Source: Conoideocrella luteorostrata (lineage: Eukaryota > Ascomycota > Sordariomycetes > Hypocreales > Clavicipitaceae). Taken from it: 64,000 bases of DNA. The notes beneath the pieces were generated by a model. The model did not search any database. It saw only the letters and a list, made by a program, of their open reading frames with translations, and was not told the DNA's origin. How positions within the stretch are numbered: position 1 is the first letter of the stretch; each line of letters starts with the position of its first letter. The stretch is from positions 145,307 to 209,306 of the forward strand of contig JASWJB010000040.1 of the NCBI GenBank assembly GCA_032433595.1, in the 5' to 3' direction. A program made the position numbers and the translations under genes. This document shows positions 11,809 through 22,292 of this stretch, one piece after another.

Positions 11809-13004
11809 TTATTAAGCAAATTGATCAATTTACTGTGCGCCATCAAATTACGGTGTAGATATGTGGAGATATTATTACTTATTGTCTCATCCTGGGGTCT
11901 CTCTCTTCTTGCTTTGCTTACCCTGTTTCAAGAGGACTGCCTCAAATATGTCTCTTTAGCACTTTTACCCGATCCAATCAGAAACAGCATATATTTCATA
12001 GAGCCGAGACGCTTTAATTTACTTGTGTGCTCAGTATTGCTCTGGGTTCACTTAAACAACTGCGTTGCAACTGTGCTTACTTGGCTAATGAACAGAAGTT
12101 CCGTGCTGCTGGGCTATTATATTTGTCACATTAAGCATTACTAAGTCAATTGGACAGCCTGAAGGAATGATATAAGACTGCCCTCCTGTGTTCTATGAAG
12201 AGACTTCAACTAACTTCAGGTCTAAGCTTGATGCTTCTCACTACACTACTCCGTATTGTTAGTGCTCCTCCAAGCTTAGATAGTTGCAGCCGAGCTGGCC
12301 TACATTAATAAGTCCAGCCTAAATCTTCTTTTTTTTCCCCAAGTTGATCTGACGTTCAGTCCTGTCGCACGCCAAGGGTCAGCCGGGTGGCTGCGAAGCT
12401 TACTTCCTAAACGAGAACGAGTGGTGATTCGTAAGACACTAATTCTTGCAGCTAGCTGAATTTGGCAACTGAAAACGAACGGTGTTCGTAAGGCTCGCGG
12501 GACAATGAGGGATCGCAGCGGTCGACCAAGATTTTGTCGGTCCCAGCCCAGCACAATGTGATCAATTCATCCCCCCAGACTGTGCAAATGTGCTCTTTTC
12601 ATCGCCTCCCGTCCCAGATATGAGAGCTAACCAACGGTGCCCGACTGACATGAAGTTTACGTCATGAGAGGCTGTCGTGCGACGCGAGTGGGGCGGGAAT
12701 GACAAATGAGATTGACTCCATTGGGGGAATGCCGAGCTCCGGCATTCGGCTTCATGGAATCTTACCAGCTCATTAACATCTTAATCTCGCCCTCCGTCCT
12801 TACCCCTCATCGAAGTTTCTATCAATTTTACTTACTCCATCCCCACCTCTTCTGCTCAATACTTACCGGAAGCGCCTGCGTCCACGGATCAGCTCCTAAC
12901 CTGCTCGCTGTAGAAGAGTTGCTGTTGTACCGCGTCACATTGCCCGATATCACACCACAGCTGTACCTTGACAGTTTAACAAAAAAAAACCCCCCACGAC
13001 AAAA
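11809..13004. other. Promoter region of the M24 gene; no other gene
   Basis: No coding signal. One TACTCCGTA lies at 12247-12255. The last 200 nt before ATG 13005 are pyrimidine-rich (for example CTTACTCCATCCCCACCTC) and the start is preceded by A and C runs, as is common for fungal core promoters and leaders. Confidence 0.45.
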
Positions 13005-13709
13005 ATGCCTGAAGGTAAACCGACCGTCTCCGATGAAGCAGCGAGGGCATCTTATCTGCGCGATGCGGAAGGCAAAGCTGTCCAGCTCTTCGAGGCAATC
13101 GAGAAGGACCTTGTCCGCTCTGGAGTGTCTGAAAAGGATCTGAGCAAGGAGATTTATGATCTCGGGTTTAAGCTTTTCGATATTAAAACACATTGGCACA
13201 AGAGAGTGGTGAGAAGTGGCCCAAACACGTTGTGTCCGTTTGAGGAAAATCCACCAGACAGAATCATTGAGGAAGACGACATCCTGATTGTGGATCTGGG
13301 GCCTGTCTTCGAGGCATGGGAAGCTGATTTTGGTCGAACATTTGTCCTCGGAAACGACCCCGCCAAGATCAAGCTGCGCGATGCGCTGGAGCCGATGTGG
13401 CACAAAGTCAAGGCTCTATATGATGGCAATCCCGACATGACTGGCGAGCAGCTGTACGACATTGCCTGCGAGAATGCCAAATCGGACGGCTGGATATTTG
13501 GGGCTTATCTTGCCGGCCACATTGTGGGTTCATTCCCTCACGAGCGCATTCCGCGGGATAAGATCAGCCTCTATATTACGAAAGGCAACGATAAATCCAT
13601 GAATTGCATCGGAAATAATGGGTTCAAGCGTCACTGGATCTTGGAGATTCATCTGCGCAATCCGGATGGTCGGTTTGGTGGCTTTTTTGAACAGCTGTTG
13701 ACGGCTTAG
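13005..13709 (+). CDS. M24-family peptidase-like protein (Xaa-Pro aminopeptidase fold)
   Basis: Single exon of 234 residues, with ATG 13005 in AAAAATGCC context. The fold of methionine and proline aminopeptidases is recognisable. THWHKRVVRSGPNTLCPF is the N-terminal substrate loop. DDILIVDLGPVFEAWEADFGR supplies the paired metal-binding Asp residues (VDLG and ADFGR). AYLAGHIVGSFPHE carries the His of the GH motif, and HWILEIHLRNPDGRFGGFFEQLL carries the Glu of the C-terminal metal site. It lacks the extra N-terminal domain of true Xaa-Pro dipeptidases. It may be a single-domain cytosolic hydrolase such as a creatinase-like or prolidase-like enzyme. No signal peptide. Substrate is unknown. Neighbours (a GPI-protein relic and a subtilase relic) give no functional clue. 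Confidence 0.85.
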   Translation: MPEGKPTVSDEAARASYLRDAEGKAVQLFEAIEKDLVRSGVSEKDLSKEIYDLGFKLFDIKTHWHKRVVRSGPNTLCPFEENPPDRIIEEDDILIVDLGPVFEAWEADFGRTFVLGNDPAKIKLRDALEPMWHKVKALYDGNPDMTGEQLYDIACENAKSDGWIFGAYLAGHIVGSFPHERIPRDKISLYITKGNDKSMNCIGNNGFKRHWILEIHLRNPDGRFGGFFEQLLTA

Positions 13710-14479
13710 GTGTAAATTAAGTGCTGAGGCTTCTATAAATCTTTGCTAGGTGAACGCTCATTCCCTAGCTGCTACTAAGTCCCTCTTTAATCTAAATAGA
13801 AATCAACAACGCTTTTTTGCTTCCCTTACACCAGATGATTTAGAACCACTCCAAGTGACACGTATAGGGTGGGAAGTGGGAAGGATCCGTGGATAAAAGA
13901 GTTTGTGAATAAGTCTCAAATTGGTTAATAACAGGTTGCAAATCAAAGTGATTAGTTCCGCTGGAGACCTGGATCAACTTGTAGAGGCTTTTGTATGGTA
14001 AAAATAAATGGTTCAACTATCTATTAAAAGGTCATCAGGCATTGGCGAAGATGGTAGATCGTATGTCTCGTGAGGGGCTATGAGCTATGATACTGTGTGT
14101 GATTTCTATGGGCAGGTGAGAATCAGGGACTCTAGCCAAACGCGATTAATCCAGGTCTACAGTTCCAAATCTTATAGCTCCGAATACCAGTACTCACCTG
14201 CTGGATAGCTAATCCAATCTACTATAGAGTAAGCTTGTCGAGACAGCGAACCGGCAAAGTTTGTTCTAGATCCATTAAACAACTGATGACGGGTAGGCTA
14301 AGGTTGAAAATGACTGCGGTCGGCCACAGTTGATGGGTTACGTCGCTCCCGAAAAAGGAGTGTCAGGATCTAGACAAAACATCATCACAATCGACCGGTC
14401 AGATTATCCCCCATTATCATCAATGTCAAGTCAAGTCAAGTCCTTTTATTTAGTCTATTGACTGAGTCAAGCCGATAGT
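13710..14479. other. No intact gene; possible 5' debris of the subtilase relic
   Basis: Around 13940-13996 a short frame reads IKVISSAGDLDQLVEAFVW, which could be an upstream part of the subtilase relic at 14483, but it is too short to prove. A small (TCAAG)n run lies at 14426-14440. Confidence 0.35.
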
Positions 14480-14482
14480 CCG

Positions 14483-15172
14483 GTGGTCGATGCGGGTAAA
14501 TGCTCTCCCGGGAGGGAATCTAGTGTTATTACGGTTGGAGCAACAGACCATAGATATGATGATATTCGCTGGGAACATTCAAACTATGGTTCAGCGGTGG
14601 ACATCTACGCCCCCGGCGTCGGGATCAGAAGTGCATAACGTGACTCTGACTCTGGATGGAAAGAACTTGATGGCACTAGTCAAGGTACGTGTGTATTACA
14701 TGACTACAGGCTCTATTCTAGATATTGAGGGGCTGATTATGATACCGCAGCTACTCCGCATGTTGCTGGCCTTGCTGCGTACATCATGGCACTAGAAAAC
14801 ATTGACCAGCCCGCCAAAGTTTTCGCTCGACTGCAAGATCTTGCTAAGCAGTCTGGAACCCATGTCTCTTGGAGTGCTCCTAATACGACCGATTTGGTCG
14901 CAAGCAATGGACTGGAAAAAAAACCGCGTACCAGTCCTCCTAAGAAGCTTCCTTGGATTTCTGAGGAGGAAAAAAATGTAGAGTCGAATTGCTTTTATAC
15001 TCTTAGTAGCGAAGGATGCGGAACTCAAGTCTACTGCGAGGCTTTCGATTCAGAGCCTTATAAGTGGAAGAGGCGCTTCTTTAAAGACGCCAAGGAGTGC
15101 TTTGGAGCCTACGAATCACCAACAGTCTCGACCAAGCCATCAAAAGTCGCCACAAGCGGAAAAACTACGTAA
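14483..15172 (+). pseudogene. Subtilisin-like (S8) protease relic
   Basis: From 14483 a frame reads toward SSVITVGATD, then SNYGSAVDIYAPGVGI, both characteristic subtilase segments. The frame hits a stop at 14635 and resumes shifted (DGKNLMALV). A possible intron follows (GTACGT from 14682). The region after it carries ATPHVAGLAAYIMAL, the helix that follows the catalytic serine. Where subtilases normally have G-T-S before this helix, the genome reads D-T-A, so the nucleophile is not visible. Upstream Asp and His segments are missing. The C-terminal part (14786-15172) is open and includes a Cys-containing tail (NCFYTLSSEGCGTQVYC...ECFGAYESP) seen in some secreted fungal subtilases. In intact form this would be a secreted endopeptidase. 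As it stands it is truncated and frame-broken. Confidence 0.75.
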
Positions 15173-15895
15173 GTTGCGACCGCAACTTCTCGTTGTTAGA
15201 CGCTATGATATGAGATGATGGATGGCTAAAAGCAGCTAAGGGATAAACTTTGAAATAACTCCATAACGTATCCTTTGAGGAGATAAGCAGGACAGCCGCA
15301 GATGAGAGACGTCACTACTTGTGCTCAAAGTAGCAGATAGATGAGAAAAATATGTGCATAAGTAGATTCTTTAACACTGTTCTTGATTCACAATCATCGC
15401 CCGATAATAAATTAGCGTATTTTTACGGATCATTTGGGAGATGGAGCTATAGGATTAGCCGCTAAGCACCCTACTGTATTGAGAAATCTACCTGGGGAAC
15501 CATTTCTGTTGTATTTGAAACATCTCCTATGAGCCTGGCCTAATCGCTTCCTAGTGCTCGTTGCGAGTCTGCTGCTGGTCCCTTGCCTCTTCTGCCCTTA
15601 CGCGGTCTCGCGGCGAACTATCTCACAATTAACAGCAAACCCGTTCTTAGTGTTAAGCATGAATTGCATTGATTATGGCTGGGTGTTTTTTTTGGGAAGA
15701 ATAGAAAGAAATATGGAGGTTTCTGTTTGTAGCCACGATGGATTACTTTGAAGTTTTTGGGACTAATGTCTAAGATATTCAAAGCCATAGCAATATTATC
15801 ACCTTATGCAAAGAAACGGGGCGATTCAAGATGGACAGACTTGAAGTCACTTCATGCTACGGTACAGACAGATAGGGAGAACAGTTAAATTTCAC
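15173..15895. other. Gene-free stretch
   Basis: Between the subtilase relic and the 3' end of the regulator gene at 15896. No coding frame or structured element recognised. Confidence 0.55.
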
Positions 15896-18187
15896 CTAGA
15901 CTGTACCCAGACTCTTCTGATTCTCCCAGGTGGAAATGATAGCATCCTTTGACTTCCCGGATGTGAAATGAAACCCAATTTCATCTATAATGTCAACACA
16001 TTTGAGAGCCCTTGCCCTGACTTCTGCAGAAACGGCTTCTGACGCAGTGATGAATGCTGCCCAGGCAAGGCTCGGCGTAAAGTCCTCATCTGCAGCGAGG
16101 TGCTCCAGACATGCCTCTAAATGAGCCAAGGCTTTGAGGATATTATCTTGAAGAAGCCTGGGGCTTACGTCGTAGACTCGGCGATAGAAGTAGACAACGA
16201 GAGCCTGATGCAGCGCGCCAATCATGAACTGTGTCTGGGGGTGCTCTATCAAGCTCACGTTTGCTTGATTTCCTTGTTGACTGGATGTCAACCTCAGTTC
16301 GACATCTAGACACCAAGACCAAACCCTCTTCTCCAATGTCTTCGTATGTCGCTTCAGCTCGCGCGACAAGTTGGTATCATGGTCAATGCGCTGTTCAAGA
16401 TGTGCTATCTCATTTGCAAGGGACGTCGTTTGCGCCAGGAGCGTCATTAACGATTCGGGCACTCCATGTATAGTGTAATGCAGTGTCTCAGGCCAACGAC
16501 CCTGGATTTCGAGATGGAAATCTCCATATCCTATCTCTGCAGTCTTCTCGTAATCGGGATCGAGACCGACGTTTAGTGCCCCCTGACCGATTCGAAAGGT
16601 CCTTGACTTAAAATGGTCTCCTTGAACCACTGCTCCATCACATGACTGTTGCTCGACCGCAGGTATGCTCTCTGCAATCACTCGCAGATACGTGTACACG
16701 TGGTGCAGAATCCGAGTGTGGAGAGCTCTGGGTCCATGGTGTCCCTGAAATCGCATTAGTCGTTCGGCATCCAGGAGGTATCGCGGGCCTTTGCCATCTC
16801 GGAAGATCTGTGACTCTGTCAGTACGTTTCCTGAATAGGGCTTCTTCCAAGATACCGTACCGATGTTAAAGCCATGATGAGGAGAGCCATTAGCAAGTGC
16901 TCGTATTCTGTTTCTTCAAATTCAACCATGTCCAACTTGAGGGCCATGTCCAAATAATATCTTGCACTCGTCTCGTGTTGCGTTCCAACGTCGCGCCAAT
17001 GATCAGAATTCTTCTGGTCTGCCTGTGTTCTATGGAAATGAAGCGCGCTTTTGGAAAGAACTGCATACAATATAGCCTTACGAACATTTGACGCTGTCCC
17101 AAGCAACGTAAGCTCGGCAAATATTTGAAAGGCACAGGGAAGGAATACGAGCTGCCAGGGAGATGTTCTCCTAGCCTTGATTGCCGCGGTCATAGCGTCG
17201 ATGTGCTTTTTGTAGTAGCGGAGCAATGTTGGAGCTCCTTCCAATAAGCCACACTTGGCAGAGCTCTGAGTAGGTGACGATGCGAGTAGAAGAGTGTTTG
17301 AGGTTCCATCCTCATACTCATTGTCGCCCTCGTAGCGAATCCCTTCTGATGCCGGCGGACATTCACCCCCTACCCGAGGTTCAGTCCTAATTTCCGTACA
17401 CGGAAGTGTGTTCAAGTAGAGCTCCAGGGATGTATCGACACCAGAAAGTTGCTGGGCGGCTTGATCTGAACTTTGGTTGACGACGTGATCCATATTTATC
17501 TCCATAGACATGTCCAGAGCTCCTAGGTCCACCTGATCGAGCTCAAAGATCCATTCATCGGACTGCGTGGTATCGGCATATGAATCAACCATAGCGTTGA
17601 ATTTATCTCCTTGGTTCGAAATAACCGTCGAAGATGATGAATCTATATACTTGGGCCTATTTCTGGTCTTTGCGATTTGAAAGGCACCAAAGGGTCCAAT
17701 GCAGACGTCAAAATCCTCATTGTTGCGAACTCTTCGTATAGCAGCATCCAGGCTGATCAAGACATCCTCGGCCGCTTGAGAATCTATGCTCTTGTCGAGC
17801 ACACCACTCATAGACTCTCGTTCCTTCTCTGCTCCGCTTGATGAGCCTTGACTACGGATCGTGGTAACTTGAGACCTACCTGAGAGGAGTGGGAAGCGCC
17901 TCTTGGCAACATCGTTGCCTGACTCTTCCAAGTAGTGACCAGAAACATCACTAGCCCATAGCAGTTGAGGCGCATACCCGGGACAGGAAAGCCCGGCTTG
18001 CTGGCACATCTTACAGGATGGTCGCTTAGCAAGGAGTCAGTCAAGAAGTCGGGAGTGAAGCGGGTATGTGCCGTAAGAACGGGGCTTGGCCCACCGATTC
18101 GTCACATTTCGTATGACGACTCCGACACCTTTGACAGCCTGTGAAGGTTCTTGTGCGCTCTACCCTGGTTCGGGATGACTTCGGCAT
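15896..18187 (-). CDS. Zn2Cys6 transcription factor 1 (fungal_trans_2 / PF11951-like)
   Basis: Three exons: 18187-18095, 18024-16861 and 16807-15896, closing to 722 residues. The binuclear cluster is split by intron 1 and is restored by splicing as C18-x2-C21-x6-C28-x6-C35-x2-C38-x6-C45 (GCQRCRSRHTKCDES then RPSCKMCQQAGLSC). It binds DNA in the nucleus, usually at CGG half-sites. An acidic Ser/Thr-rich linker follows. The regulatory domain contains LLRYYKKHIDAMTAAI and SPWQLVFLPCAFQIFAELTLL, typical of PF11951 regulators of metabolism genes. Intron 2 (16808-16860) joins ALTS to IFRDGKGPRYLL. Nothing downstream of the cluster is broken. It lies in tandem with the aldehyde dehydrogenase and close to the DHDPS-family lyase, so it may regulate that pair (inference). 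ATG 18187 is the first in frame before the cluster. Confidence 0.93.
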
Positions 18188-18842
18188 CTTCCCTGATACT
18201 CTTTAGTTGGATACGATGACGGTGAGGACGAATATTGAACGAATTCAGCAAGGAAAACGTCCAGAGCTGTAGAACGCTTCCTCTCCTTGCAATAATGCTT
18301 TGAGACGCTGTGTGTATAGTGTTGCAAGTGTGATAATGGGCTAGGAAGTGAAAGTGGAAGCGTGTTGGGAGGGGCATGTGTGACAGAGAACCTTCAGAGT
18401 TCTAGATTAGGCAATTATCCGCGAGCCCCCGCTCGTAAACCGGCAGGCTGCGTTGCCTCCCATCGCCCCACCACACCAAAGCACTCCTACTTTGTAGCCC
18501 AGTAATTTGCATTTCAGGAGAGGTTGCTACTATAGTTGCTATGCTTTTTAGTCTAAATAAGTTACTGTTTTTACATAAAAGAACAATAATTCCATATAAA
18601 AAGAAATTATGCCTAGTGTCGTAAGCAGCTATATTGCGTGGGAGTGCCTAGGTAGAGGTCGAATTTTGGTGAGGAAATCCAGCGAACGTGGTAGAATTTG
18701 GTGTATGGTATGTACTGTGGCCGCTAACATTTGTTTATTTTGAACTAATAGGAAGGACGCGGCGAAAAGAATAACATCCATGGCACGTAGCACGCGGATC
18801 TGTTTGATGTAGCTTTCTTATAATTATAAACATATAGTGTTG
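18188..18842. promoter_or_regulatory. Promoter region of transcription factor 1
   Basis: 655 nt between the ALDH stop and the regulator's ATG, both read leftward, so it holds the ALDH 3' flank and the regulator promoter. It is AT-rich near 18540-18610. No specific operator can be assigned. Confidence 0.4.
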
Positions 18843-20546
18843 TCACAATTTGTTGCCCATATTGACATGTACAGCTTTGATCTGTGAGTATGCCTCCAGG
18901 CCAGCCTCGCCGAGCTCACGCCCAATACCACTCTGCTTGACACCACCAAAAGGCACACGAGGGTCGCAGTCTTGGCTGCTATTGACCCACACCATACCAG
19001 CCTCAATCTCAGCTGCCACCCGGTGCGCCCTTTCTAGATTGGTTGTGAAGACAGCTGATCCGAGACCATATGCTGTGTTATTGGCCAACCGGATAGCCTC
19101 CTCTTCGGTCTCGAATCTGGCAATGGAAACCACGGGCCCAAAAATCTCCTCTCTGTAAATGCGGGCGGTGGGCTTAACGTCAACGAAGACGGTGGGTTCG
19201 ATAAAAAAGCCCTTGCCCTGCCCAGCGTTGGAAGGCTCGCCTCCACAGGCCAAGGTAGCTTCACCCTTACCAATCTTGATGTACCCAAGAACACGATCAT
19301 ACTGGTCTTTGGAAACTTGAGGGCCTTGGTAGGTGGTCTTATCCCACTGGCTACCGACGATGCTTGTGCTCTTGACCCGCTCGACGAATTTCTTGGTAAA
19401 CTCATCGTATACATCGGCTTGGACAAGGATGCGGGAGGTGGCCGTACAGATTTGGCCCTGGTTGGACATGATGCCGAAATGCGACCAATTAACGGCCTGC
19501 TCCATATCGGCATCGTTAAAAACCAGTAGGGGTGACTTGCCACCAGTCTCGAGTGTGATGTTCTTGAGGGTCTTGGCAGCGGCGCTCATGATTTTAGAAC
19601 CGGTCGCGGTCGATCCAGTGAAGGCAACCTTGTCCACCATGGGATGGGATGCCAAGACCGCGCCAGCCTCACCACCTGCACCGTTGATGACGTTGACCAC
19701 GCCTGGAGGGAACCCAGCCTCTTTAATGAGCTCGGCAAGGAGAAGGATACTTAGAGGCGTCTGCTCAGCCGCTTTGATGACAACCGTGTTTCCGGTAGCC
19801 AGGGCCGGCCCGAGTTTCCACTGTGAGAGGAGTATTGTCAGTGATATATCGCCAAATTGTACTCATATTGCGGTCTTATTTGAGGCAGCTTACAGCAGCC
19901 ATGCACAACGGGTAGTTCCAAGGTATGATTTGGCCAATAACGCCAATAGGCTGACGGATAGTGTATGCAAACTTCTGGGTGGTGGTGCCGATGGTCTGGC
20001 CAAACGTCTTGTCGGCCCACCCGGAGTAGTAACGGAAGACACCAACAGCCTCAACGAGATCGCCCTCAATAGCCTCAGCGTATGTCTTGCCTGTGGGAAT
20101 ACTTCGTTAGATCAGCTTGTCTCCCCTTGGTTTTCGGTCCGTACCGTTGTCCCAGGCATCGACCGTTGCGAACAGCTCGCGTTTAGCCTCAATGAGGTCT
20201 GCAAGCTTAGCCATGAGTCGGCCACGCTCCGAACCTTCGTGGTTCCTCCACTGCTTGAACGCAGTCTTGGCAGCCCTGACAGCACTGTCTACATCTTCTT
20301 TGGTGGCAGCATGGACAGTCGCAATCAACTTTTCGGTCCTGCAAGACACCAATCCTGTCAGCGATTATGGCCGATTGACGTAGAAGGGAACAAACTCTAG
20401 AGTCGATCGCAAACTTACGCAGGATCAATGCTCTCAAGAGTTCTGCCCGCTGAGGACGGGACAAACTCATTATTGATGAAGAGTCCGGTGGGCTGCATGT
20501 ACGCCACACCATTCGGCGCCTCGATTTGGATACTGAGAGCAGACAT
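18843..20546 (-). CDS. NAD(P)+-dependent aldehyde dehydrogenase
   Basis: Four exons (20546-20419, 20338-20145, 20090-19894, 19820-18843) close to 498 residues, the usual length for a soluble ALDH. It oxidises an aldehyde to a carboxylic acid. Visible signatures: IIPWNYPL (substrate/cofactor channel), WKLGPALATGNTVVIK (cofactor Lys), VAFTGSTATGSKI (Rossmann turn), LETGGKSP with Glu264 and GQICTA with the nucleophile Cys298 (34 residues apart, as normal), EEIFGPVVSI and PFGGVKQSGIGRELG. There is no targeting peptide, so it is probably cytosolic. It shares an 852-nt divergent promoter with the DHDPS-family gene. In bacteria, ALDH next to a DHDPS-family dehydratase often means a sugar-acid or hydroxyproline route that ends in 2-oxoglutarate semialdehyde oxidation. 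Whether that holds here is inference. Confidence 0.95.
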
Positions 20547-21398
20547 GCTCAGAGTCGCGACTCCTGCTATGCTAGCCAGAGAGGAGTGAAAGCGATGATA
20601 AGCAGTGACTTCGACACAGCTAGGTGGTCTGAAGGATGAAAATGGCTACGAGATAAAATGATGGGATGATTAGCCGCGTTGTGGGCAGCGCAGCTCCTCT
20701 TATTCAAGTCGTTGGACAGCATCGTCATCAGCCACGTCGGCTGCGCCAAGTGACAAGGTAGCTTTCGCCGACGGCTCCGAGTTAAGTCGCAGTCCATTGC
20801 TTGATCTGTACCGCCGGTGATACATGCCCATTCAGGACACGGATATGGGAATGGAAATGGGAACGGTTGGGTGGCGGGTCCACTCCAAGTTTATTCTGCT
20901 GGTGTTAAAATGCATATGCCTGATCTGCAAGCCTCTTATTGCTGCAGCAAGTGTCTAAATGTAGCAGTCCTCTATCAAGGGACCTACCGACCAACCTACG
21001 TGTGTTATTTTGCTTACATGAAGCTATGAATTTGAAGGCCGTGTTTGATAAGAGGACGGTGGAAAGTTGCCTGTTCCGGTATTGCCAGCGTCATGTCGGG
21101 TCTCCACTCATCGGCATGGAACCTTGGTGCCACGCCATTAAATTGGATGGAACCATATTAACCAAATCAGCACATGCGACAGGTTGTCTATGGCTGAACA
21201 GAGCTTGGAAACTATAAGATGAACCCCGTCAAGTGTTAACTCATTTGCCCTTCATTAGCCAAAACACGTCCTTCAATAAAATTCACTAGAATCACCCCTT
21301 TGCTAACCCAATTCACGTTTCAAAATATTGTTCGTCCCTGAATCTCCTGAAAACAACACATAATTTCCACCATATTTTGCTGCGAAGCTCAAGGCACA
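20547..21398. promoter_or_regulatory. Divergent promoter of ALDH and the DHDPS-family lyase
   Basis: 852 nt between two start codons pointing apart. It includes a purine-rich repeat at 20842-20866 (GGATATGGGAATGGAAATGG and on). Closely set CGG/CCG triplets at 20772-20779 and 20811-20817 could serve as half-sites for a Zn2Cys6 protein. These sites are suggestions only; co-regulation of the two genes is inferred from the arrangement. Confidence 0.5.
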
Positions 21399-22292
21399 AT
21401 GGCACCTCGCGAGCTCACGGGTATCATGGTAGCCTTGGCCACTCCTTACAAGGCTGACGGCTCCATTGACCATGAAGCCATACACACCCACGTGAACCGC
21501 ATGGTTGACGCAGGCGTCCACGGCCTTGTTCCCGGTGGCAGCACCGGAGAGTTCACCACCATGACCTTCGGTGAGAGAAAGGTGATGATGGAGACCGTCA
21601 TCGAAGCCGCCGCCGGCCGTGTTCCTGTTGTGGCTGGTATCGGCGCTCTGAACACATCGGATGCCCTCGATCTAGCCCGTCACCACGCCAAGGCTGGCGC
21701 CGATGCTCTCATGGTCCTCCCGCCGTTCTATGAGGCACCTAACTTGGTTGAGTTAAAGGGATACTTCAAGGAAATTCACGTGGCCTCGGGCCTCCCCCTC
21801 CTCTACTACAACATCCCCGGGCTCACTGGCAGTAAGCTGGGACCCAAGGATCTCGCTAGTCTGTCTGAAGTCGGCGTCAAGTACCTCAAGGATACCTCTG
21901 GCGACGCCCCTGCCCTGACTGAGCTGCTGTTTGGCCAGGACAAGATCACCGCCTTCAACGGTTGGGACACCCTCACCTTTTATGGTATCGCTGCCGGCGC
22001 CAAAGGCTCCGTCTGGGGGGCTACGAACTTCATTCCAGAGCTTTCTGTTGCTCTTTGGAACGCGCTGGCTGTTGAGGGTGATGTCCGGAAGGGCCGCGAA
22101 ATTTGGAAGAAGATCTGGCCGATTTGCAACTTTCTGGACGGACACAGCTACTACTCCTCTGCTGTCAAGTTGGGTATGGATCTACGCGGATGGAAGACCG
22201 GCGGAGTTCGCAAACCGTTCCACTCGTTGGCGAAGGAGCATCGTGCTGAGCTTGCCAAGTTGCTAAACAACGCTGGTATCAAGACTCTGTAA
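21399..22292 (+). CDS. DHDPS / N-acetylneuraminate lyase family protein
   Basis: Single exon of 297 residues, ATG 21399 in ACAATGGC context. Class I (Schiff-base) TIM-barrel enzyme of the pyruvate-lyase family. The catalytic Lys164 is in VKYLKDTSGD, and Tyr137 is in LLYYNIPG. VPGGSTGEFTTM is the carboxylate-binding loop where DHDPS has G-T-T-G-E. The C-terminus (WKTGGVRKPF) also fits. Fungi make lysine by the aminoadipate route, so true dihydrodipicolinate synthase activity is unlikely. The family also holds 2-keto-3-deoxy sugar-acid aldolases, 5-dehydro-4-deoxyglucarate dehydratase and L-2-keto-3-deoxyarabonate dehydratase. The divergent ALDH favours one of the dehydratase or aldolase roles (inference). 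It does not resemble the fungal galacturonate-pathway aldolase N-terminus I remember. Its GC-rich codon use contrasts with the AT-rich flanks. Confidence 0.92.
   Translation: MAPRELTGIMVALATPYKADGSIDHEAIHTHVNRMVDAGVHGLVPGGSTGEFTTMTFGERKVMMETVIEAAAGRVPVVAGIGALNTSDALDLARHHAKAGADALMVLPPFYEAPNLVELKGYFKEIHVASGLPLLYYNIPGLTGSKLGPKDLASLSEVGVKYLKDTSGDAPALTELLFGQDKITAFNGWDTLTFYGIAAGAKGSVWGATNFIPELSVALWNALAVEGDVRKGREIWKKIWPICNFLDGHSYYSSAVKLGMDLRGWKTGGVRKPFHSLAKEHRAELAKLLNNAGIKTL

Noticed and set aside
12828..13403. Antisense open frame over the M24 gene
   Set aside because: It is the complement of a well-supported coding exon; its length follows from the GC-rich coding strand.
19333..20400. Long plus-strand open frame across the ALDH gene
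   Set aside because: Opposite to a four-exon ALDH whose catalytic residues and exon phases all fit; it crosses the ALDH introns with no protein-like sequence.
21399..22292. Assignment of the lyase as the galacturonate-pathway aldolase (GaaC/LGA1)
   Set aside because: Same superfamily, but the N-terminal region does not resemble what I remember of that protein, and the usual galacturonate partners are absent.
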